From: Gammaproteobacteria bacterium UBA2675
GTDB lineage: Bacteria > Pseudomonadota > Gammaproteobacteria > Pseudomonadales > Pseudohongiellaceae
Length of the DNA: 64,000 nt
Reading direction: 5' to 3'
Assembly: GCA_002354805.1 (NCBI GenBank)
Contig: DEMH01000015.1
Location: 186,001 to 250,000 of the forward strand
The notes beneath the pieces are model-generated. The model was not told where the DNA came from. It saw nothing but the letters and a program-made list of their open reading frames with translations, and did no database searches. This document shows positions 17,084-27,600 of this stretch, in pieces. How positions within the stretch are numbered: position 1 is the stretch's first letter; every line of letters starts with the position of its first letter. The position numbers were made by a program, and so were the translations under genes.

Positions 17084-19798
17084 ATGATTAGAATTTGCCG
17101 TAGTGTATTGCTGACGAGTGCCTTATTGGGCACTACCGTCATGACCACCAGTGTTCCAACAGTCGCCCAGAATCAGCAACAGGGCTTCGAAATCACCGAT
17201 ATCCGAATTGACGGGCTGCAACGCATCTCTCCGGGGGTGATGTTCAGCCTGCTGCCAGTCAGTATTGGTGACTACTTTGAACCCGGTATGGCTGCGCAGG
17301 TCATTCGGGCCATTACCGAATCACAGTACTTTGAGGAGGTCGAAGTCGCCCGTGAAGATGGCGTCCTCCTGATAACGGTTCTTGAACGTCCGTCGGTTAG
17401 TGAAATCAATATTTCGGGTAACCGTGTTCTGCAGACAGAAGATATTCTGCGCAATATGGAATCCGCTGAGATTGTTGAGGGGGGGATCTTTACCCGCTCT
17501 ACGCTGGAAGCAATCCGCCAGGGCATTCAGGAGGTGTATTCGTCACGTGGGCGATATGGCACCACCGTAGATATCGAAGTAACTGATCTGCCACGTAATC
17601 GTGTTGCCATCGACATGACGGTAAACGAAGGTGAGGAAAGTCGCATTCGCGGTGTCAATGTCGTTGGAAATACCGTTTACGAAAATGACGAACTGCTGGA
17701 GCTGATGGACCTGGGTGTGAAACCCTGGTATCTGCCTTTCAGCGGTCGTGACAATTATTCGCGCGAGCAGTTCGAAGGTGACCTCGAACGTATCACGTCA
17801 CACTATCTGGACAACGGCTTTGCCCGATTCAATATCGATTCGACACCCGTTTCAGTAACCCCGGATAACGAAGAGATCTATATCACCATCAATGTCAGTG
17901 AAGGGCAGGCCTACACGGTCAGCAATGTGGACCTGGTGGGTGACCTGGTTAATGCCGAAGCGATTCTGCGCGCCTACACACTGGTGGGTCCCGGCCAGAC
18001 TTATTCCCAGGCGCTGATCACGGCCAGCGAAGAATACATGACGCAGATTCTTGGCAACCTGGGTTATGCCTTCGCTGAAGTTGAAGGTGTGCCAGAGGTA
18101 AACGACGAAGATCAGACAGTTGAAGTGATTTTTTATGTTGAACCCGGTGCACGGACCTACGTCAATCGCATCAACTACCGGGGCAACATGGCGACAGCTG
18201 ACGATGTGCTGCGCCGCGAAATGCGACAGCTCGAAAGTGCACCGGCCTCAAGTCAGCAGATCGAATTTTCCAAAGTGCGCCTCGAGCGCCTTGGTTACTT
18301 CTCCACGGTCGAAGTGGAAACCGTTGAAGTACCGGGCATGACCGACCAGATTGATGTCGAATTCGACGTTGAAGAGCAGAACTTCGGCAGCATCTCATTC
18401 AGTGTTGGTTCCGGTGGCGGTGGCGACTGGTTTATTTCCACAGATCTGCAGGCCGAAAACTTTCTGGGGACGGGACGAACAGTGTCTGTAGGTCTGAACC
18501 GCAGCTATTACAGCTCCAGTGCGCGCTTCAGTTACGTCGATCCTTATTACACGCCTGATGGCGTCAGCCGCGGCTTCAGTCTGTTCGCCCAGAAGCAGGA
18601 CTCATTCCTGAACGTGGCCAGTTTCTCGACGACGTCCTATGGCGGCTCAGTCAGCTTCAGCTATCCTATCGATGAATTCCAGCAGATTGGTTATAACCTG
18701 GGTTACAGCCACACGGAATTGACTTCCGGCACCGGCTTCTCCGTGCAGGAAATCGAATCTACACCCAAACTGAATCCGAATATCAATCGCTACATTATCA
18801 GTCCGGCGAATATCAATCCCTGGGAGGGGCCCGTGCGTGATGCCATTTTTGGCAACGTCAGTGACCTGCCGGAGGAGTATCTCAATCAGGGTGGTGAGCC
18901 GGGTTTCATTGATAAGTATGGTCGCTCTTTCGACAATTTCACTATCACTACCAACTGGATCCGCAACACGCTGAACAGAGGCCAGCTGGCTACCCGAGGC
19001 TTCTTCCAGCAGGCGTCGGCAGAAATAACCCTGCCAGGCAGCGATCTGGAGTATTACCGCCTTAGTTACAACACTGACTATTACAAGCCGGTGTTTGGCG
19101 AAGACTGGGTATTCCGCTTGCGAACCAATTTTGGTTACGGTGACGGTTATGGCGATACTGGTGAGCTGCCGTTCTTCCAGAACTATTTTGCTGGTGGTCT
19201 TGCCTACAACGGTTCTGTTCGCGGCTTTGAAGAAAACAGCCTGGGACCGCGCAGTACACCGCCTGCCATATACAGCACAGACTTCACCGAGCTGACAAAA
19301 GATGAAAATGGCGACATCATCATCAATGAGGCAGGCAGTCCGCAGGGTTTTGACCGTAACTCACAGGGCTACGTAACGGCGCCGGTGCTTGATGAGAACA
19401 ATCAGCCCATACTGGACGAAAATGGCAACCAGTTGCGCCAATTGGTCACCAGTACGCGGGATATCTACGGCGATCGTAACAATTTTGGTGGCAACCTGCT
19501 GACCACAGCTTCGTTCGAGCTGCTGTTCCCGCTGCCGTTTGTTGATGATCGTAGCCGTGTCCGTTCAAGCCTGTTTGTTGACGTTGGCAGTGTGTTCTCA
19601 ACGGATTGCACTCTGCGTCAGACGCGCAACAATAACTGCTCCGATTTCGATGCTGGCGAGTTGCGTTACTCGGTTGGTGTTGGCGTGACCTATCTGTCGC
19701 CATTTGGACCTTTGACTTTCTACCTGGCCAAACCGTTCACCAAGGACGACAACGACCGTACCAAGAGTTTCGACTTTACGATTGGAGCAGGTTTCTGA
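17084..19798 (+). CDS. bamA: Outer-membrane protein assembly factor BamA, with enlarged surface loops
   Basis: Central component of the BAM complex that inserts beta-barrels into the outer membrane. A signal peptide (about 1-29, ending TVAQ) is followed by five POTRA domains (about 35-430) and a C-terminal 16-strand barrel. The key loop-6 motif VRGF is at 712-715, and the protein ends in FTIGAGF with a terminal Phe as usual. At 904 residues it is about 95 longer than E. coli BamA. The extra length lies in the barrel: a long segment before strands around residue 560-620 and an acidic, Asn/Asp-rich insertion right after VRGF (about 725-800). It lies between rseP and skp as expected. Confidence 0.96.
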   Translation: MIRICRSVLLTSALLGTTVMTTSVPTVAQNQQQGFEITDIRIDGLQRISPGVMFSLLPVSIGDYFEPGMAAQVIRAITESQYFEEVEVAREDGVLLITVLERPSVSEINISGNRVLQTEDILRNMESAEIVEGGIFTRSTLEAIRQGIQEVYSSRGRYGTTVDIEVTDLPRNRVAIDMTVNEGEESRIRGVNVVGNTVYENDELLELMDLGVKPWYLPFSGRDNYSREQFEGDLERITSHYLDNGFARFNIDSTPVSVTPDNEEIYITINVSEGQAYTVSNVDLVGDLVNAEAILRAYTLVGPGQTYSQALITASEEYMTQILGNLGYAFAEVEGVPEVNDEDQTVEVIFYVEPGARTYVNRINYRGNMATADDVLRREMRQLESAPASSQQIEFSKVRLERLGYFSTVEVETVEVPGMTDQIDVEFDVEEQNFGSISFSVGSGGGGDWFISTDLQAENFLGTGRTVSVGLNRSYYSSSARFSYVDPYYTPDGVSRGFSLFAQKQDSFLNVASFSTTSYGGSVSFSYPIDEFQQIGYNLGYSHTELTSGTGFSVQEIESTPKLNPNINRYIISPANINPWEGPVRDAIFGNVSDLPEEYLNQGGEPGFIDKYGRSFDNFTITTNWIRNTLNRGQLATRGFFQQASAEITLPGSDLEYYRLSYNTDYYKPVFGEDWVFRLRTNFGYGDGYGDTGELPFFQNYFAGGLAYNGSVRGFEENSLGPRSTPPAIYSTDFTELTKDENGDIIINEAGSPQGFDRNSQGYVTAPVLDENNQPILDENGNQLRQLVTSTRDIYGDRNNFGGNLLTTASFELLFPLPFVDDRSRVRSSLFVDVGSVFSTDCTLRQTRNNNCSDFDAGELRYSVGVGVTYLSPFGPLTFYLAKPFTKDDNDRTKSFDFTIGAGF

Positions 19799-19804
19799 TC
19801 ACAG

Positions 19805-19813
19805 TGCTATAAT
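19805..19813 (+). promoter_or_regulatory. Candidate extended -10 promoter for skp-lpxD-fabZ-lpxA-lpxB
   Basis: TGC-TATAAT is a perfect extended -10, sited directly after the bamA stop and 66-72 bases before skp. The -35 region is poor (TTGGAG with a 20-base spacer). Confidence 0.5.
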
Positions 19814-19819
19814 GCGCCT

Positions 19820-19839
19820 CCCTGATCAACTGGTCAGGG
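19820..19839 (+). other. Short hairpin between bamA and skp
   Basis: CCCTGA and TCAGGG flank an 8-base loop. No T-run follows. It could be a weak attenuator or an mRNA stability element. Confidence 0.35.
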
Positions 19840-19878
19840 CCAAATTCATGTAAGTTTCTAATTGTTTAGAATAGGGTG

Positions 19879-20394
19879 ATGATGATGAGAAAGATGATGA
19901 TACTGGTTGCTGCCTGGCTGCTGGTTGGCAACACGGCAATGGCGCAGTCGCAACCGGTTATAGGTATCATTAACCTCGAACAGGCACTGTTTAACACAGA
20001 TGCTGCCCGCCAGCTGGAAGCGAACACCCGTAGTCAATTTGCGTCTGATGAGCAGCGTCTGGAACGATTGAACACTGAGTTGCGCGAGATCATTGAGCGT
20101 GCGCAGCGTGATGAATCCATCCTGAGCGAGCAGGAACTGCAGCAGCTTAACTCCGACGCCGAAGAGCGTCAGGTACAGATGCAGGTTATTGCAGAGCGCC
20201 TGCAGAATGCCTGGAATCAGCGTCAGCAACAGTTCATTGAAAGCCAGCGTCAGTTCCTCGGACAGGCAATTGAGGCGGTGGTTGAAGAAGGCAATTACGA
20301 TCTGGTTCTCAATGCAGAGTCAGTTGCATACTTCAATAACAGCTATGACATCACTGCGCTGGTGACGGCGAAACTCAACGAGCTGGCACAATAA
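19879..20394 (+). CDS. skp: Periplasmic chaperone Skp (OmpH)
   Basis: A trimeric jellyfish-shaped chaperone that carries unfolded outer-membrane proteins to BamA. About 171 residues with a signal peptide (MMILVAAWLLVGNTAMAQ) and a long Gln/Glu-rich helical coiled coil (about 50-130), then a short conserved C-terminal strand (YDLVLNAESVAYFN). Several ATGs in a row (19879, 19882, 19885) and a GTG at 19876 make the exact start uncertain; AGGG at 19873-19876 suits 19885 best. It lies between bamA and lpxD as in most relatives. Confidence 0.93.
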   Translation: MMMRKMMILVAAWLLVGNTAMAQSQPVIGIINLEQALFNTDAARQLEANTRSQFASDEQRLERLNTELREIIERAQRDESILSEQELQQLNSDAEERQVQMQVIAERLQNAWNQRQQQFIESQRQFLGQAIEAVVEEGNYDLVLNAESVAYFNNSYDITALVTAKLNELAQ

Positions 20395-20416
20395 GCGCCC
20401 TGAAGTTGCGGTAAAG

Positions 20417-21481
20417 ATGATGGGATCTGTCACGCTGGGTGAGTTGGCACAGCATCTTCGCGCTGAGCTGAATGATGCTGGCCAGCGGGTGACAGATCTT
20501 CCCATCACAGGTCTTGCGACCCTTGCCACAGCTACATCCGGTCAACTCAGTTTTCTCAGTAATCCCAAGTATATCAAGCAGCTGGCGAAGTCAGATGCCT
20601 CAGCGTTTATTGTGCACCCGGATATGCTTGAGCTGGTCAGCAAACCTTGCCTGGTGACCCGCAAGCCCTACGTCGCTTACGCGCATGCGTCACAACTGTT
20701 CGACAGCATGGAAGCGCAGGAATCCAGGGCAGATAACGACGGATCCGGTATCGATGCCAGTGCGAGAGTCAGTCCGCAGGCAGTAATAGGTGAAAGAGTT
20801 GTCATTGGGCCCGGCGCTGTCATAGATGCAGACGTCGTTATTGGTGACGGCACGCGGATAGGCGCCAATGTCAGCATAGGTCGCGGTTCCCGCCTTGGCA
20901 GCGACTGTGTCATCCACGCCAATGTCAGTATTTATCACCGGGTATGTATCGGAAGACGTGTTATTTTGCACTCTTCCGTTGTTATCGGCGCTGATGGATT
21001 CGGATTTGCCTTCGATGGTGAGCGTTCAGTGAAGATCGCCCAGCTTGGGTCTGTCACATTGGGAGACGACGTCGAAGTAGGGGCGGGCAGTACCATTGAT
21101 CGCGGAGCTCTGGACGACACCGTGATTGGTAACGGCGTAAAGATAGACAATCAGGTCCAGATTGGGCATAACTGCACAGTAGGGGATCACACGGTCATCT
21201 GCGGATGTACCGCATTGGCCGGCAGCACTCACATTGGTCGCTACTGCCTTATAGGCGGTGGTGTAGGAATAACCGGACATCTGACAATTGCCGACAAAGT
21301 AAGCATTGGGGCGATGTCCATGGTCAGTCGTTCTGTGGACAAGCCAGGTGTTTATGCATCGGGCGCTATCCTGCAGGAAAGCAGTCAATGGCGCCGTAAT
21401 GCGGTGGCGCAGACCAAGCTGGCGGACCTGTCTAAAGCGCTGCGAACTATTGAAAAGCAACTGGGCAAACGCCAGTTGTGA
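20417..21481 (+). CDS. lpxD: UDP-3-O-(3-hydroxyacyl)glucosamine N-acyltransferase LpxD
   Basis: Third step of lipid A synthesis: N-acylation of UDP-3-O-acylglucosamine from acyl-ACP. The 354-residue protein has an N-terminal uridine-binding domain (about 1-105), then a left-handed parallel beta-helix of hexapeptide repeats (about 110-310) and a C-terminal helix. The catalytic His region DNQVQIGHNCTVGDH is present. ATG 20417 or 20420 could be the start. The stop is 17 bases before the fabZ ATG. Confidence 0.95.
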   Translation: MMGSVTLGELAQHLRAELNDAGQRVTDLPITGLATLATATSGQLSFLSNPKYIKQLAKSDASAFIVHPDMLELVSKPCLVTRKPYVAYAHASQLFDSMEAQESRADNDGSGIDASARVSPQAVIGERVVIGPGAVIDADVVIGDGTRIGANVSIGRGSRLGSDCVIHANVSIYHRVCIGRRVILHSSVVIGADGFGFAFDGERSVKIAQLGSVTLGDDVEVGAGSTIDRGALDDTVIGNGVKIDNQVQIGHNCTVGDHTVICGCTALAGSTHIGRYCLIGGGVGITGHLTIADKVSIGAMSMVSRSVDKPGVYASGAILQESSQWRRNAVAQTKLADLSKALRTIEKQLGKRQL

Positions 21482-21498
21482 CACTCAGGAATAAAACT

Positions 21499-21942
21499 AT
21501 GATGAATGTGGAAGAAATCAAGGAGTACCTGCCCCAGCGATACCCGTTTTTACTGGTGGATCGTGTGGTCAGCATGGAGCTGGGCAAATCAATCGTGGCG
21601 TACAAAAATGTCACTGTGAATGAACCCTTTTTTAACGGGCACTTCCCAGATTATCCGATTATGCCGGGCGTTCTCATTATTGAGGCGCTGGCTCAGGCTG
21701 CCGGTGTGCTGGGCTTCAAAAGCCAGGAGAAAAAGCCCAAGGACGGCTATCTGTACTACTTTGTAGGCGCGGATGAAGTCCGACTGAAACGGCCCGTTGT
21801 GCCAGGCGATCGACTGACGCTGGAAGCCAGCATCCTGACCAGCAAGCGCGGGATCTACAAATTCCAGTGCCGCGCTTCCGTCGACAATGAACTTGTCGGA
21901 GAAGCGACAATCATGTGCGCAGAGAGGAAACGAGAACAGTGA
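21499..21942 (+). CDS. fabZ: 3-hydroxyacyl-ACP dehydratase FabZ
   Basis: A hot-dog fold dehydratase of fatty-acid synthesis. The 147-residue protein carries the active-site NGHFPDYPIMPGVLIIEALAQ with catalytic H48 and E62. The ATG at 21499 with AGGA 9-12 bases upstream gives the usual length; a GTG at 21478 would add seven residues. Its stop overlaps the lpxA GTG. FabZ and LpxA/LpxD compete for hydroxyacyl-ACP, so their joint placement is metabolically meaningful. Confidence 0.96.
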   Translation: MMNVEEIKEYLPQRYPFLLVDRVVSMELGKSIVAYKNVTVNEPFFNGHFPDYPIMPGVLIIEALAQAAGVLGFKSQEKKPKDGYLYYFVGADEVRLKRPVVPGDRLTLEASILTSKRGIYKFQCRASVDNELVGEATIMCAERKREQ

Positions 21943-22709
21943 TAGACCCGCGCGCGATCATTGACCCTTCTGCCAAAATAGCTGACAACGTCAGTATTGG
22001 GCCCTGGAGTATTATCGGTCCCAATGTAGAAATTGGTGAAGGAACGACCATAGCGTCTCATGTCGTTATCAAATCGAACACCCGGTTGGGCAAAGGTAAC
22101 CAGGTGTACCAGTTTGCATCTGTTGGTGAGGATCCGGCTGACAAGAAATTTGCTGGAGAAGATACCTGGCTGGAAGTAGGCGATAACAATATCATCAGAG
22201 AAGGCTGCACGCTGCACAGAGGCACCGGTGCGGGTGGGTCGTATACGCGTATTGGCAGTAATAACCTGCTGATGGCCTACGTGCACATTGCGCATGACTG
22301 TATTGTCGGGAATAACACGGTATTCGCCAACAACGCAGGTTTATCCGGGCACGCTGAGGTTGATGACTGGGCGATTCTGGGCGGTTTTGCCGGGGTTAAC
22401 CAGTTTCTACGTATTGGTGCGCATGCCATGGTTGGTGGTATGACACATATTTCGCATGACGTGCCTGCCTATGTGATTGTCAGCGGCTCACCTGCAGCCG
22501 TTCGCAGCGTCAACACAGTTGGGCTTGAACGTCGCGGCTTTGACGCAGAAACCGTCAAACTGATTCGGGATGCGTTTAAAACTGTCTATAAGCGTGGCCT
22601 GAGCCTGGAAGAGGCGCGTGAAAGTCTGACACCGGTTGCAGAAACAAACCCCGCACTGGCAGTTTTTCTGAAATCCATCACCGGATCGATAAAAGGCATT
22701 CACCGCTAG
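21939..22709 (+). CDS. lpxA: UDP-N-acetylglucosamine O-acyltransferase LpxA
   Basis: First step of lipid A synthesis. The 256-residue protein is a hexapeptide-repeat beta-helix followed by a C-terminal helical part. The catalytic His is in MAYVHIAHDCIVGNN (H119 with this start, equivalent to E. coli H125). I choose GTG 21939, which overlaps the fabZ stop by 4 bases and is preceded by GAGGAAA; the frame is open further back to 21915. A 42-base gap leads to lpxB. Confidence 0.95.
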   Translation: MIDPRAIIDPSAKIADNVSIGPWSIIGPNVEIGEGTTIASHVVIKSNTRLGKGNQVYQFASVGEDPADKKFAGEDTWLEVGDNNIIREGCTLHRGTGAGGSYTRIGSNNLLMAYVHIAHDCIVGNNTVFANNAGLSGHAEVDDWAILGGFAGVNQFLRIGAHAMVGGMTHISHDVPAYVIVSGSPAAVRSVNTVGLERRGFDAETVKLIRDAFKTVYKRGLSLEEARESLTPVAETNPALAVFLKSITGSIKGIHR

Positions 22710-22751
22710 GCGGCCCCGGTTCCAGTCACAACGTTTGTTGATGAGGCAGGT

Positions 22752-23924
22752 ATGCTGATAGGGATCGTTGCCGGAGAAGAGTCTGGCGATATTCTGGGAG
22801 CGGGGCTGATGCAGCAGTTGCGTCAGCGTTATCCTGAAGCTCGGTTTATGGGCGTCGGTGGCCCCCGGATGCTCGCGCAGGGATTCGTCAGCATTACCCC
22901 CATGGAACGCCTTTCGGTAATGGGGTTTGTTGAACCTCTGGGGCGGTTGCCTGAATTGCTGCGTCTGAAACGGGACTTGCTGTCGCTCTATCAGCGCGAA
23001 CGTCCTGCCGTCTTTATTGGTATCGACTCACCCGGTTTTAACCTGCGGCTGGAGCAGCCACTGCGTGCGTCCGGTATCAAGACAGTCCATTATGTGAGCC
23101 CCAGTGTATGGGCGTGGGGAGAGGGACGCATCAAACGCATTGCTCAATGCGTTGACCTGATGCTGACGCTGTTTCCATTCGAATCAGAAATTTATCGCAG
23201 CAATGCAATCCCGGCGCGCTGCGTTGGGCATCCACTGGCAGACGAGACCGACCCCGATGCCGATCAGCAGGCCGTTAAGCTGCATCAGCGGGAGGCCCTG
23301 GGGCTGGCCAGTGATGCCGACTGGATATGCCTGATGCCAGGTAGCCGTCGTAACGAAGTGCAGAGGTTGGCACCGGTTTTTCTTGATGCAGCGATTGCCT
23401 GTCTGCGCCAGCGCAGCACAGTTCGGTTTGTCATACCCTGTGCCAACGATTCACGCTACCATCAGCTCGTGCAGATGATGGATCAGCACGTGGCGTTGAG
23501 TCCGGAAATCAGAAATCACTTTGTATTATTGAACGGCCAGTCGCATCAGGCCATGCAGGCCTGTGATCTGGTTGTACAGGCGTCGGGCACCGCGACGCTG
23601 GAAGCCATGTTGCTGCAGCGTCCAATGGTGGTCTGCTACAAACTTGCGCCAATCACCTGGTTGCTGGCGTCGCGTATGTTGCGGGTGCCATGGGTTGCAT
23701 TGCCCAATCTGCTTGCCGGCAGGCAGCTGGTGCCGGAGTACCTTCAGCACGCAGCCACACCAGAGGCAGTCACGCAGTGTCTGCTGACCTGGCTGAACGA
23801 ACCGGAACGGACCGAGAATCTGGCTGAAGAGTTTGCCCGGATTCACCGCACTCTGAAACGCGATGCCAACCGTCAGGCTGCTGAGGCTGTAGCAGAGCTG
23901 ATCGAGACTGAAGCTGGCAGCTGA
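22752..23924 (+). CDS. lpxB: Lipid-A-disaccharide synthase LpxB
   Basis: A GT19 glycosyltransferase that joins 2,3-diacyl-GlcN-1-P to UDP-diacyl-GlcN at the inner-membrane face. The 390-residue protein has GEESGDILGAGLM at the N-terminus, YVSPSVWAWGEGRIKRI in the middle, and MPGSRRNEVQRL and QASGTATLEAML in the nucleotide-binding half. The ATG has GAGG 7-10 bases upstream. It completes the lpxD-fabZ-lpxA-lpxB run. Confidence 0.95.
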   Translation: MLIGIVAGEESGDILGAGLMQQLRQRYPEARFMGVGGPRMLAQGFVSITPMERLSVMGFVEPLGRLPELLRLKRDLLSLYQRERPAVFIGIDSPGFNLRLEQPLRASGIKTVHYVSPSVWAWGEGRIKRIAQCVDLMLTLFPFESEIYRSNAIPARCVGHPLADETDPDADQQAVKLHQREALGLASDADWICLMPGSRRNEVQRLAPVFLDAAIACLRQRSTVRFVIPCANDSRYHQLVQMMDQHVALSPEIRNHFVLLNGQSHQAMQACDLVVQASGTATLEAMLLQRPMVVCYKLAPITWLLASRMLRVPWVALPNLLAGRQLVPEYLQHAATPEAVTQCLLTWLNEPERTENLAEEFARIHRTLKRDANRQAAEAVAELIETEAGS

Positions 23925-23973
23925 CACCCTGGCGAAACGTAAAGACATGAAGCGCTGCACCAGCCGTGCTTTC

Positions 23974-23994
23974 TGTTATTAAAAAACAATAACA
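23974..23994 (+). other. AT-rich inverted repeat between lpxB and rnhB
   Basis: TGTTATT, a 7-base loop, AATAACA. Weak as an RNA stem. It could mark the lpxB message end or an operator for rnhB-dnaE. Little can be said. Confidence 0.25.
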
Positions 23995-24010
23995 CCAGAA
24001 GGAAAGTAGC

Positions 24011-24655
24011 TTGGTGGATACTGATCTGCAATCTGGATTTGAATTTGCTCCTGACATCTCGGGTCCGATAGCTGGAGTTGATGAAGCCGGTCGGGGGCCT
24101 TTGGCCGGGGCCGTTTACGCGGCGGCTGTTATTCTACCTGACAGGTATGAGCTGCCCTTCCTGAATGACTCGAAAAAGCTTACCGAGAGACGACGACTGA
24201 ATCTGTTTAATCAGATTCAGGAGCAGGCGGTCAGCTACGCGATCGCCTGTGCCGAGCCTGGGGAGATTGACCAGCTGAACATACTGCAGGCCAGCCTGCT
24301 GGCTATGCATCGCGCAGTAGACGCTCTCAGTGAAACCCCTGAATTTGTCTTTGTGGATGGCAATCGCTGCCCTGTCTGGTCTTATCGGTCGACTGCTGTT
24401 GTACAGGGTGACAGCCGCGTTGATTGCATAGCGGCAGCCTCGATTCTTGCAAAGGTTGCGCGTGACAATGTTATGCTCGAACTGCACGAGCGGTACCCAG
24501 GCTACGGCTTTGCAAAGCACAAGGGATATCCAACAGCCGAGCATCTGGCTGCCCTGGAACGACTGGGCCCATGCGACGCCCACCGCCGAAGTTTTGCACC
24601 AGTCAAAGCCCGCCTGGCACAGGCACCAAATCTGAGGCTGGTGAGCAGGAATTGA
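24011..24655 (+). CDS. rnhB: Ribonuclease HII
   Basis: Removes RNA from RNA-DNA hybrids and misincorporated ribonucleotides. About 214 residues. The catalytic Asp-Glu pair is in GVDEAGRGPLAGAV near residue 23-36, and FVDGNRCP and AAASILAKVARD are family motifs with further acidic residues. The start is either TTG 24011 or GTG 24014 behind AAGGAAAG. It lies 25 bases before dnaE, a common pairing. Confidence 0.94.
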   Translation: MVDTDLQSGFEFAPDISGPIAGVDEAGRGPLAGAVYAAAVILPDRYELPFLNDSKKLTERRRLNLFNQIQEQAVSYAIACAEPGEIDQLNILQASLLAMHRAVDALSETPEFVFVDGNRCPVWSYRSTAVVQGDSRVDCIAAASILAKVARDNVMLELHERYPGYGFAKHKGYPTAEHLAALERLGPCDAHRRSFAPVKARLAQAPNLRLVSRN

Positions 24656-24680
24656 TACATTGATGGAGACACACTGACAG

Positions 24681-27600
24681 ATGAGCGGCCTAGACTTTGT
24701 CCACCTACGGGTTCACACAGAATACTCTATTGTTGACGGCCTGGTTCGTGTCAAACCGCTGATCAATACCGTCGCCGATGCGGGTATGCCGGCGGTCGCA
24801 GTAACAGACCAGAGCAATCTGTTTGCCATGATCAAGTTCTACAGCGGAGCGATGGCGGCAGGTGTAAAACCCATTTGTGGCTGCGATATTCTGGTTGAGA
24901 ACACGGACAACCGGGAACGCCCGTTTCCCCTGGTGTTGCTGGTCCGTAATCTCAATGGTTACCGCAATCTGACGCGCCTGATTTCCATGTCCTATACACA
25001 GAAAGAGGGGCATGGTGACCCGACCATCAAGCGCGAGTGGCTGGAGGCGCATGCTGATGGATTGATTGCTCTGTCAGGCGGCCCGGAGGGCGAAGTTGGG
25101 CGATTATTGAATGAGCGCGATATCGCTGGCGCACGCTCTGTGCTTGCCTGGTGGATGAGACTTTTTCCGGAAAGTTTTTTTCTTGAATTGCAGCGCTGTG
25201 GTCGCCCTGGTGAAGAGGCCTATATCCAGGCCGCAGTGAATCTTGCCTCGGAAGCCGGCTGTCCCTTGGTCGCTACCAATGATGTTCGCTTTCTCAAACC
25301 GGAAGATTTTGAAGCACATGAAGTCAGAGTATGCATTCATGAGCGGCGCACGCTCGATGATCCTCGTCGTCCTCGTCACTACACAGAGTCTCAGTACCTG
25401 AAATCACCAGATGAGATGTGTGAGCTTTTTGCCGATATACCGGAGGCGCTGAGCAACACTGTCAGCATAGCCATGCGCTGTAATCTTGATATCGAGCTGG
25501 GTAAACCCTTTCTGCCGAATTATCCTGTGCCCTCCGGTATGAGCATGGACGAATATTTTCGCCAGCTCAGCCGCGAGGGTCTGGAGCAGCGACTGCCAAG
25601 ACTGTTTTATGAATCTCGCGGACGCAGCTACGAGAAGGAGGATGCAGATTGCATAAGCTTCAGAGATCCGTACTACAAGCGTCTCGACTTCGAGCTGAAT
25701 GTCATTATACAGATGGGATTCCCCGGCTACTTTCTTATCGTCATGGAATTCATCCAGTGGGCCAAAAACAATGGTGTGCCGGTTGGGCCAGGGCGAGGTT
25801 CGGGTGCAGGGTCAATTGTCGCGTATGCGCTGGGCATCACTGATCTGGACCCTCTGAAATACGACCTTCTGTTTGAGCGCTTCCTGAATCCGGAGCGGGT
25901 GTCCATGCCAGATTTCGACGTCGATTTCTGCATGGAGGGGCGTGACCGTGTGATTCAGCACGTCGCTGAGCTATACGGAAAGGACGCAGTGTCCCAGATT
26001 ATTACCTTCGGCACCATGGCTGCCAAAGCGGTGGTCCGCGACGTGGCGCGCGTGCAGGGTAAATCCTACGGCCTGGCAGACAAGCTGTCGAAGCTGATCC
26101 CATTTGAAGTGGGTATGACACTTACCAAGGCTATGGAACAGGAAGAAGCCCTGCGCGAATTTGTTGAAGGTGACGAAGACGCCCAGGAAATCATGGAGAT
26201 GGCGTTCAAACTGGAAGGGATTACGCGCAATGTTGGCAAACATGCCGGTGGCGTGGTCATTGCACCTACGGTACTGACTGACTTCTCCCCGCTTTACTGT
26301 GACGAGAACGGCGACGGTCTGGTCACTCAGTTCGACAAGAACGATGTGGAAACGGCCGGGCTGGTCAAGTTTGACTTTCTTGGTCTTCGAACGCTGACCA
26401 TTATTGACTGGGCAATCAAGATGATTAACGCCCAGGAGCCCGACCGTCACAATAATCCGCTCGATATCACAGTCATTCCACTGGATGATGCCCGGGTGTA
26501 TCAGCTGTTGCAGCGTGGCGACACCACAGCAGTGTTTCAGCTCGAATCCAGAGGTATGAAGGAGTTGATTCGTCGCCAGCTGCCCAGCTGTTTTGAAGAT
26601 ATCGTGGCATTGGTGGCATTGTTCCGTCCCGGCCCACTGCAGTCGGGAATGGTGGATGATTTTATCAACCGCAAACACGGTCGCGCGGATGTGGCTTATC
26701 CGCATCCAGACCTGGAGCCGGTCCTGAGGAACACCTATGGTGTAATTCTTTATCAGGAGCAGGTAATGCAGATCGCCCAGGTGCTTGCCAACTATAGCCT
26801 GGGTGAAGCAGATATGCTGCGCCGCGCAATGGGTAAAAAGAAACCTGAGGAAATGGAAAAGCAACGCTCCATCTTCCTGGAAGGTGCGGCAGCAAACGGG
26901 CTGGATGCGGATCTGGCGGGCTCCATCTTCGACCTGATGGAAAAATTCGCCGGTTACGGTTTTAACAAATCGCACTCGGCCGCTTATGCGCTGGTATCCT
27001 ATCAGACAGCCTGGCTGAAACAGCATTATCCAGCCTATTTTATGGCGGCGGTGCTGTCGGCCGATATGCAGAATACCGACAAGGTGGTCACCCTCATTGA
27101 AGAGTGTCGTTCAATGGAGCTGCCATTGGTCGAACCGAGTGTAAATATCGGCGCCTACAACTTTACCGTAAACGACAAGGGTGAAGTGGTTTATGGTCTG
27201 GGTGCGATCAAGGGGCTGGGGGAGGGGCCGATCAACGCCATTATCGAGGCGCGTAGCGCTGGTGGACCATTTACTTCCCTGCTCGACTTCTGCCAGCGGG
27301 TCGACTTAAAGACAGTAAATAAACGTGCGCTGGAAGCCATGGTCAAAGCAGGTGCGATGGATTGTCTGGTAGATGCCGACGCCGACACAGCGCGTGCCCG
27401 GTTGTTTGCGTCTATCGCCGACACCGTTCAGGCCGCCGAGCAAAGCAGCCGCAATCGGGCTTCCGGCGTCATGGATATGTTTGGTGAAATTGCACCTGTC
27501 ACCGAATCTTCTGATGCTGCGGCGCTCAAGCCGGCCCGGCCGTGGAGTCAGCAGCAACGTCTGCGCGAGGAGAAGGAAACCCTGGGGCTGTATCTGAGCG

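Noticed and set aside
25971..27026. 351-codon open frame on the minus strand
   Set aside because: Lies wholly inside the dnaE polymerase domain on the other strand.
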